Source: Hemerocallis citrina (taxonomy: Eukaryota > Streptophyta > Magnoliopsida > Asparagales > Asphodelaceae). Taken from it: a stretch of 64,000 bases of DNA. Under the pieces are notes generated by a model that worked only from the letters and a program-made list of their open reading frames with translations, did not search any database and was not told the DNA's origin. Location: contig CM030360.1 in NCBI GenBank assembly GCA_017893485.1, forward strand, positions 6,126,467 to 6,190,466, given 5' to 3'. The position numbers and the translations under genes were made by a program. Below are positions 56,016 through 64,000 of the stretch, piece by piece; the stretch's first letter is position 1; each line of letters begins with the position of its first letter.

Positions 56016-59000
56016 TTATTTCCTAATATTAATATCTCTCCAGGCTCCCCATAGGTCTTGTATGCTCCTCGGTGTCTCTATCGTGTGAAAAACCAACCCA
56101 AACACTTCCCAAACTAAGGCGGCTCTAGGGCACTGAATGAAAAAATGGTTAGTGTCCTCCTCCTCCTGGTTACACTGCTGGCACGTTGTGTCTATCATGA
56201 TATTACGCTTCTGTAGGTTTGTTTTGGTCAAAATCGAGTTGTGGAGAACCAACCACGTGAATGCTTTGACCTTGCTCGGAACTTGCGACTTCCATATGAT
56301 CTTTGCATGATTGTTTTTGATTCCCCCATCGTTCAGCACACCGTACATGGACGATACAAAGAATGTCTACACTTTCCCTTTACTCTCTTACGTCAGATTT
56401 TCCTCTAGTTGGCCTATCTGCTCCTTTCAACAATTCTTTCAAATCTCCAAGTTGACTTTGTCCCTTATTTGTTAGATTTTCTCCATCTAAGATTCTCCAA
56501 CTTCTATTCCTCCATCTTTCGTTGACAATGTCATCCCCCGTGTCTACTTCGTTAGCCAGATCCGGGAAAAGCGATTGAAATGTATTTTTCCCACACCATT
56601 TATCCTTCCAGAATCTCGTGTTATTCCCATTTCCTATTTTGCATAACGTGTTTGCGTGGAAAGCTTCCCCTAGTTTTTCAATCTCCTTCCATAAAAATGA
56701 AGTCATGCCATGTCTACTTCTTTCTCCAAATTTGAAGATTTTTCGCCTTCTATACCTCATGAAAGAATTGCTCCACCATGCTTTCCTTTGCTTGTGCATC
56801 TTCCACCACCATTTGGACAGTAGTGTCTTATTCATATCTCTTAGGTTGACAATCCTCATTCCTCCAAACTCCTTCTTCTTGCAAACCCTTTCCCATTTCA
56901 TGAGGTGTATCCCCTTCCCGTCACCGTTTCCTTTGCATAGGAATCTTCGCCTGCTCCTATCAATTCTTTTAATCACCCATGTGGGGACCTCATATATGGA
57001 CATGAGGTAAGTTGGAAGACTGCTAAGAACGGATTTGATTAGTGTGATCCTACCTCCCAATGAGAGAAAATTTCCTTTCCATCCAGCCAGTTTCTTCTCA
57101 ATTTTTTCAATTAGGGGTTTCCAATCCTCTTTTTCATCTTACCCTGTCTTAAGGGCATCCCTAGGTAATGCATTGGGTAATCTCCCTGCCCGCACCCTAT
57201 TAAGGATGAGATTACCTCCATCGAATTCGCTCTGTTATCACTCAGACCAACCACACAGCTCTTTTGTAAATTGACCACCAGTCCCGACCAGTACTCAAAA
57301 CATCTCAGCATAGCTCTAATAGCCACAATTTCCTCCACTCTAGCCTCCCCGAACATCAGGGTGTCATCTGCGTACTGCAGGATTGAGAGTGGTCCCTCTA
57401 TCCCCTTGACTTTGACCCCCTTGATTATACCTCTTTGAATTCCTCTTTTATTCATCTCCGTCAATTCATCGGCTACAATCGAAAAAATCAGTGGCGACAG
57501 TGGATCTCTCTGTCTGAGGCCCCTCTTGCATCTAATTTCTGCCCCACTCTCTCCATTAACTAGGATAAAAGATTTTCCGTTCCTGACACACATCTTCATC
57601 CATCTCTTTCATTTCTCTCCAAACCCTTTAAGGTGAAGTGCTTCATCCACACAGTCCCACTCGACCGTATCATATGCCTTTTCGAAGTCTAGTTTCAACA
57701 TGAATCCATCTATTTTATCCTTGTTTCCTTAGAAGACCATTTCATGGATCGATGCGATACTGTCCATAATATCCCTCCCTTGAACGAATCCGCTTTACGA
57801 TGCATCTACGATGTCCACCATATGAGGTGATAGCCTATTGGCCAAAACTTTGGTGATGATTTTGAACGACCCGTTAAGAAGACTAATCGGTCGTAGATCC
57901 TTAACCCTAAGAACCTCTGCCTTTTTTGGAATTAGCACCACATTTGCATAGTTAAGCCGCTCTATCTTAGTCTCCTTATCATGAAACTGTTTGAAAATAT
58001 CTAGGAAATCCGTCCTGATTATAGGCCAGTAAGATTTGTAAAAGAAGATAGGAAATCCATCAGGCCCCGGAGCCTTGTCCTGTCCCAGGCTCTTGATTGC
58101 CGCCATGACCTCCTCTTCGCTGAAGGGCCCCTCCATGCTCTCGCATCCATCTATTCTCTATTTGCTCCACATATCGCGGTCAAGTTCTCCTCTAATCCTC
58201 CTTTTCTTTCCCAATGACTCTTTGTATGTAGCATCTATGTGACTTCTAATGGCCGTGCTGTTCTCTGTCCACACTTCTCCTATCAATAGTCCCCCTATAT
58301 GGTTCTGACGCCTTCTCCCGTTAGCCACCTTGTGGAAAAAGGCCGTGTTAGCGCCCCCTTCCCTTAGCCACTGAACCCTGGATCTCGGTTTCCAGTAGCA
58401 TTCCTCCCTTTCCCCAATTATATGAAGTTCGGCTCTACACGAAGCCAGCTCTTGGAATTATATCTGTTGCAATACTCTGTCTTCTTCCATGGATTCCAAA
58501 TCCTGAGCCCTGTTGACCAGCCACTCTTTTCTTCTCCTATTCTCCTCATTTTCTTTCCTTGCCCAAATACGAAGGCATTTCCTTAGTCTTCTAAGTTTGA
58601 GAATCCAGTTCAAAATCACGTCACCTGCGGTGGTAGGTACTTTCCAAGACGTTTGTACTATCTTCCTAAGATCCGCATTGAATAACCATGCTTTCTCAAA
58701 CCTAAATTGAAGTATTTGTCCTCTTGCCTCTCTTTCCCCTTCCAAGATGAGAGGAGTATGATCTGATGTGGACCTAGGACTTGATCTTACTGATGCCAAG
58801 GGGAAGAGGTCCTCCCAGTCCATTGACACTAGTATGCGATCTAACTTGGCCAAGGTCGAGTTAGCCTGCATGTTAGACCAAGTATATCTTCTATCGTTCT
58901 CCTGGATATCTATGAGATTCATGTCGTTAATGGTCAGATTAAATCGTTGTCTATCTCTCTCTTCTGGTCCCCTCCCTCTATGTTCGTCTCTAAATCTTGT

Positions 59001-59430
59001 CAGATTGAAGTTCCCCTATCACCCATGGACCCGCCCACGAGTTTCTGATACCCTGAATTTCCTCTAGAAATTCCTCTCTGCGATTAGAGAAGCATGGACC
59101 GTGAACTGCCGATACCATATGCTCCCACCCATCCCTTTTACGCCTGATCGTAATGGTAACTGAAAAGTTCCCTATCTTTGCATCTATCAAATCAAAAAAC
59201 TTGGAATCTACCCCCAACGCTATCCCCCCCGACATACCCACTGATGATTTGAATCGCCAAACGAAGTCTCTAAGCGAAGACAGGCCTTGTAATTCATTGG
59301 CCTGAGGGTCGACCAACTTGGTTTCAATCAGCGCGCCTATTTTGGGTTTGATCCTATAAACGGTGTCATTAACTAGTCTTGCCTTAACCTTAGATCTCAT
59401 CCCTCTTACATTCCAAAAGGTGTAACACAT
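56016..59430 (-). pseudogene. L1 ORF2: endonuclease, reverse transcriptase, zf-RVT
   Basis: Endonuclease start MCYTFWNVRGMRSK (59,430), MSGGIALGV, and AVHGPCFSNRR; a frameshift near 59,000; then RYTWSNMQANS and TSDHTPLIL. The linker ends WLREGGANTAFFH. RT: KAPGPDGFPIFFYKSYW and LRPISLLNGSFKIITK (about 57,880), with stops near 57,795 and 57,730; RCKRGLRQRDPLSPLIFS, and YADDTLMFG (about 57,370), so the catalytic YADD survives. A segment at 57,060-56,380 is in another frame but the flanking frame then resumes. The zf-RVT (CQQCNQEEEDTNHFFIQCP) lies near 56,170. Ends at 56,016. Confidence 0.85.
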
Positions 59431-59487
59431 GGATAAACACTATTGATCAATCTACCCCTACCCTCCTAGCGGCCTTGTAGGCCCGCT

Positions 59488-61559
59488 CTATATAGCAAGT
59501 CTGTAAGCCTCTTCTCTAAGTATATTAACTCTCTTAAGTTGATCCGCATATGACGATCCCATATCCAAACTAAGAATGCACGCATAATAAATAAGATTAT
59601 CATCTGAAATGAAATTCCAAATAAAGAACATACCTTTGCACGCGGATGTTGGTTCCCTCGCCTTTGCGGCCGATCTAATAAGATCCCCCTCGCTCGGACC
59701 TTTCGTCCCCCAACGATCCATTTGTCTCTTACTCTTTCTTTTAACCTCGTCCATAGTTCTGTCCCCCTCATCTGTTTCAATACTTTCACCTACCCCCGGA
59801 GTTAGCGCCTTTACTCTGCTCTCGAACTCTCCCTCTGAATCCGAGTACTGAATGCCAACTCCTTCTAACGCACGAACTCCTTCATCCAGCCTTGCCTCAT
59901 TCACTCCGAGTTCAGTTTCTTCATCCGAAGATTGTCCCATTTCTATTTGTTCTCTAGGAGTAGAAAGCCCAGCATGAAAAGGCCCTTCACCCACCTGTAA
60001 TGGGCCTGGGCCCTTGTTGACGAAATTAGCTATAATTTCTCTCACTGCTTTTTCCACAATGCTTCTGAAGTCTGAGTTGGACAGATTTAATAAATCCAGC
60101 TGTGACTTCGTGGACCCCCTGTCTCTGATGGATGTGACTCCGCCAAACGCACTGCTTCAACCTTAAATCCTCGTAATGAATCTGAATGACAGCTGAATTG
60201 ACGTGCCGCTGATAGTCGCTTCACTTTCCCCTCACCCTGTGACTGCAGAAAAGATGGGAAATCTGACCCTTTGATAACTGTCGCTTTCCCCTGATCCTTT
60301 GTGCTCCCCCCATCCGCGGTGTGTTGTTTTGGTTGGTCGAGATTTCTTCGCATTAGATCCAAAGGCTTAAAAGCTTTTGCTCGCTGAACACCAACTTGAC
60401 GCTCTTGATTGATCCTCGACAGATCCAATGACATACGATTGTCGTCTACCTTGAGCGTAGATCTGACCTCCATATCCGAGTTAGAAACAGCTCTCTCCAG
60501 TGACTCTCTGATGGATACTAATTTTTTCCGCTCAACGAGAATCTTGATCTCGTAACGCTCCTCATCGAATTGCACTATGATCCCCGATGGAATCAAGCTC
60601 GTGTCGTCTACGCCTATTTGAATCCTCGCAAACTCTCTCCACTCCATCGTTGTCGTTGCTCTGTCGATACTGATGAGGTCTCCAAACCCGTACACTAAGT
60701 TTCGAAACCCTGTTTTCACCCAGCAATGAAGCGGTACGTTGAACAAGCGAACGCACACCGCCGAACGAGAGTCGATGCTCATCGCCCCCATTTTTCTCGA
60801 CCACCTACTCATGGTGATGTAAAACTCATCACCTTCGAGGCTCCCGCTGGCCAGCAGCTCCTTCGTTATTTTCTCCGATTTGCAATATACCATCAAAGAG
60901 TCCTCTTTCATTTTCTTGATGATCCAGTCTAATCTTGAACATGGACGAACCGCAGCTGAGAGTAGCTCCTTTATTGCTTCAATTGATGGGTGGCTAGTGT
61001 GTATCTTCAGCATAACTGAGTGGCTCAGTCGACCCTTGAACAACGCCATGATGGGTGTCGGTGTGATAATTGCCCTCGCAATCCTCCTCTGCCAGTCATT
61101 GCTTTCCTCCGAGTGAAGCTGCTCTGTTTTGGGGATCTCTCCTCTGCTCTGATTAAGTGAGCCTGTGTGTGCAGATCCGACCTCTTTGGTCACCTTGTCG
61201 ACTCCCCTAAACTTATTACAGTCCTAAGAGATGTGGCCGAACCGCTTGCATGCGAAGCAAAACCATTCATTGGTACATTCGTGGATCGAGTGACCCTTCC
61301 CCGCACACTTGTGGCATAGCGTCTGCTTCGGAGATCGTGCAAGAGCGGAGGAAGAGGAGGAGCTCAGCGCTATCGCCTTTCTTTCCGCCTTCTTTACTCG
61401 TTTGGGCTTATACAAAATCCACTCCCCTTCCACGTCCTCTTTCTTCTTCATAATCTCTGTCTCCGTCGAAACACCCCCTCTGCAAGTACCGTCACCTCCG
61501 ATATCACCCATAGATCTCTTCACGGCTTGTAGGTACGAGCCTCTGTAGTTGTGCTGCAC
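59488..61559 (-). pseudogene. L1 ORF1 (CCHC plus DUF4283-like domain)
   Basis: Starts MQHNYRGSYLQAVKRS at 61,559. Two zinc knuckles follow, CHKCAGKGHSIHEC and CFACKRFGHIS; the second is broken by TAG 61,224-61,226 just before its last Cys. The same frame continues at 61,193-60,087 with the DUF4283-like region (MALFKGRLSHSVM, VRLFNVPLHCW, FGDLISIDRATT). After TAA at 60,087 a third segment in another frame (60,057-59,488) holds an acidic tail. The order, zinc knuckles before DUF4283, is the reverse of the more common plant L1 order. Confidence 0.78.
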
Positions 61560-61908
61560 ACCTTGTGGAGCACTCTCCCTTTAGCTGGCTTCTTGCTTGG
61601 CCCTGACTTAGGTACCCAATACCCACTCCTCCTCGACCCGGTTTGACTCGAGGGCTGCAAAACCAATATATGTATATAGTGGATATCATCAGAATAATTA
61701 AGAGAGATACATTTTTTATAAAAAATACAATGAAAAAAAAGTAATATACTGGCTTAACAGGTGGTGGGGCGGGTTTCTTTGTGTTTCGGTTAGAATCTGA
61801 TAACCCAGAAGCCATTGGTTTGATGTGGTTTGATCGTGATGCCATCAGATGAGAGAGAGTGAGAAAGACTGATGAGAGAGAGAGAGATAGGAGTGAGAGA
61901 AAATTGCA

Positions 61909-61922
61909 GTAAATATATATAG
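61909..61922 (-). promoter_or_regulatory. TATA element of gene copy C
   Basis: Minus-strand TATATATATTTA upstream of the ATG at 61,845, as in copies A and B. Confidence 0.45.
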
Positions 61923-63529
61923 CAGTGAAGTGATCGGGGTATTATAGTAATTTTGAATGTATTTTCTTTTGCTTCAATTGTAGGCTATTTGCAAGGAAAT
62001 CATATTACCAAAAGGATGTGAGAATTAACTATAACTGTTGGATCGGTGTCATTTGGGTATATAATATTAATATTCCAGCATTTTGCAGTACACGGACAAA
62101 ATTATATTAAATATATTCATGGAAAAAGAAACAATTAAAAGGAATTAGAAGCCATTTCATTTAATAAGCACCCTTTCACTCAGAAAAAAGTAATCATTTA
62201 TTATAAGTTGAATCCTCCTAAATTTAAAAGAAGCTGAAAACAAAACAAAATTCAGTGTATAAATTAATTTGCTACCAATTAAAGGAAAACACTTAATAAT
62301 TTGCTGCCAATTTGAATTCATTATAATCACGAAAACATGGTTCCATGTATATTCTGCAAGATTTAGTAAGTCGTCTTTTTTTTTCCTCTTTTGTTTCTTG
62401 GTATGAAAACAAGGTGAATGGTCTGTTTTATTACAAAATTAAATCAAAATCTTATACAAAACAAGGCTAAGGATTAATCTGTTAAACCAGTAATTTGCAA
62501 CTATTTGACAAAAAAGAAAAAATTGCAAAGTACATATTGTGTTTAATTATCAATCCTTACCACATGGAGTTTTGATCTTGTAGCAGGGTCTTTCACATGG
62601 TAGCAGAGTAACTCATGTTTGAATTTCACTGATTATGCACATTAAATGCATATTTTTAAAAATACCGATGCGTACAGCATAGTCTTGCCCCACAAAGATG
62701 ATCACCAACTCGTAGAGTTTGCTACAATATAAGTTCTAAACCTTACCAAACTACAGAATTTTGATTTATCGGCAAAGTCTTTAACGAAACAGGCTAACAA
62801 CTGACTTGGTGCTCGGCTGACTGGGAACCTGAAACTCAAATCTAAAAAGATCCGATTATTGCAAACCCTAATAGTTGAGACACAAAAAGGAAAATTGTCA
62901 AATATGAAAGAAATTTGTATCCAGAAGAGGAAACATATTTAAAATACTAGTTGAACAGATTATGAGTCAAGTTTCTCAAGGTTCATATCCAAGTCCAGCA
63001 GCTAGAAGCTAATATATGGCCGTCTATGTTTGCCCTACCATCATCATATGAGTGTGAGAGAGGAGACAAACCGATGGGAAAGAGCGAAGGTATGAAGTGA
63101 CAAAAGAGAATGGGGATATACAGCGGTTGGGTGGTGGAATAGCTCGGGGTAGATTGGTAAAATTAAAATTTAATTGTGTTTCTTTTAGTCAACTATTGCA
63201 AGACATCCCTGATCGGAAGGCTCCTAGAACAGCACGGGGAAAAATCGCTTTTTGTGTGTAGACTCTTTAGGATATGAAGCGGTATTATATGTAATTGGAA
63301 GCGGTATTATATGTAATTGAAAGGGAACTAATAGGGCCAGCTGGCAACAATGTAGAAACGTTGTATATCATAATAAGATTTTCAAACGTATATTGATAAA
63401 CATTTATTGTCATACTCTATAGAATTTCATTGTGAAACAAGTTAAATAATCACTTCATTTGTTCACGCGGGATCAGCTGCATTCAATATTGATTTTTCTT
63501 TTCTTTTCCCGCTTCTTATAATTATTCAT

Positions 63530-63720
63530 ACTAGCAATCTACACATACGATGCACGTGTCCTAACAATTTTTTTTAAAAAAAAAGTAAAGCCTATGACGT
63601 ATTCTAGCCTCAAACCTAAGACCTCCCTTTACCGGTCCCAAACCCTAATCATACTCTTTGCAAATTATCCCTAGTCTCACCAAATTTTCTCTCTCATCTC
63701 TAATACTATAATGTGAGAGT
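63530..63720. mobile_element. Helitron-family fragments, block C
   Basis: actagcaatctacacatacg followed later by tctctaatactataatgtga, the same pair as at 35,006-35,180. Confidence 0.4.
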
Positions 63721-63789
63721 TGGTGTTGTTTAATTTGTAAACAATTAACCATCAATTTTCAACCATGCATTGTTAAGTAAGAGTTAGAG

Positions 63790-64000
63790 TTTTTACTTTG
63801 ACTCGATACCCGGACCCGGCATTAGGCCAAAACTGACCCGATCTATGCGGGTCCAGGTCTGGGTCCTAAAATAAGACTCGTTGCAGTTTCGGGTGCGGAT
63901 GCAGGTCCGGGTCCGGGTCCGCTCAAAATGGACCCAACCCGGACCCATTAAAAAATACCCAAAAAATATGGAATTTGAATAATAGGTTATAGGGATATAC
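63790..64000. mobile_element. CCGGACCC-rich repeat, copy at window edge
   Basis: gatacccggacccggcattagg onward parallels 35,268-35,480 and runs off the right edge. It is in the same relative position as in block B, so it predates the B/C split. Confidence 0.5.

Larger units (their letters stand above)
55544..61579 (-). mobile_element. L1-type LINE inserted in exon 2 of gene copy C
   Basis: Minus-strand element with a 16-nt poly(A) tail (T run 55,544-55,559) and a 5' end at about 61,579. ORF1 is at 61,559 to about 59,488 and ORF2 at about 59,430-56,016. Comparison with the uninterrupted exon in copy B shows at most TTTT shared by the two junctions, so there is no ordinary 7-20 bp target duplication. 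It is a different family from the LINEs at 37-45 kb and 49-54 kb. Confidence 0.88.
54905..61845 (-). pseudogene. Small four-exon gene, copy C, exon 2 split by a LINE
   Basis: Exon 1 is 61,845-61,750 and the first part of exon 2 is 61,654-61,580. The rest of exon 2 is 55,543-55,443, exon 3 is 55,337-55,175 and exon 4 is 55,074-54,905. Splice borders and frame match copies A and B; exon 4 carries the KEP residues like B. The 6-kb L1 interrupts the coding sequence after about 25 codons of exon 2, so no full protein can be made without removing it. The ATG that opens exon 3 in A and B is GTG here, which suggests that Met is not a required start. Confidence 0.8.
54510..63780 (-). repeat. Segmental duplication block C
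   Basis: Starts near atgaaacagcatggttttc (compare 17,502) and parallels block B through the gene, its upstream region, the 450-bp segment missing from A (62,330-62,800), the Helitron fragments and the CCGGACCC-rich repeat (63,790 onward). It is interrupted only by the LINE at 55,544-61,579. Confidence 0.8.

Overview
This is a stretch of flowering-plant nuclear DNA, most likely eudicot. The evidence is AT-rich intergenic sequence, spliced genes with very short introns, plant-type L1 LINEs with CCHC/DUF4283-like ORF1s, a Tat-lineage Ty3/gypsy element, and Tourist, Mutator and Helitron families. It is a transposon-dense region built by repeated nesting. The only host gene that still looks intact is one small four-exon gene on the minus strand. 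It occurs three times (17.9-18.8 kb, 31.2-32.1 kb and 54.9-61.8 kb); two copies are open and the third is split by a LINE.

Layout. 1-13,658: most of a minus-strand Tat/Retand-type Ty3/gypsy element. From right to left it has a 621-bp 5' LTR, a primer-binding site, gag, protease-RT-RNase H-second RNase H-integrase, a 215-bp tandem repeat array, two antisense (plus-strand) coiled-coil ORFs with their own TATA box, introns and poly(A) signal, and a 26-copy 58-bp repeat array. The 3' LTR lies beyond the left edge. Gag-pol is one continuous reading frame broken only by six nonsense codons. 13.7-16.5 kb: decayed Ty1/copia reverse transcriptase and RNase H, plus a possible LTR. 16.5-20.2 kb: duplicated block A with gene copy A. 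20.2-26.5 kb: relics of the same Tat LTR family, a Tourist-like MITE, SINE-like pieces and two short Helitrons. 26.7-35.2 kb: block B with gene copy B, invaded by a 2.6-kb TRIM-like LTR element and a 1.2-kb Mutator-type MITE.

35.2-45.4 kb: a hAT transposase C-terminus, then an old LINE holding a non-autonomous LTR element (TSD GATAG). That LTR element has itself been hit twice by long solo LTRs. 45.7-48.0 kb: a fold-back repeat and a decayed syntaxin (SYP13-like) gene whose intron holds a Tourist-like MITE. 49.0-54.3 kb: a full-length L1 with a 15-bp target duplication but a deletion removing the core of its reverse transcriptase. 54.5-64 kb: block C with gene copy C, whose second exon holds a 6-kb L1.

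Nothing suggests a cellular operon or defence system. The main points of interest are the triplicated GTGVF-motif gene, the antisense gene unit in the Tat element, the nested solo LTRs (one carrying a cluster of GTCGACT motifs) and the syntaxin relic. All calls come from reading the sequence; no alignment or database search was run.
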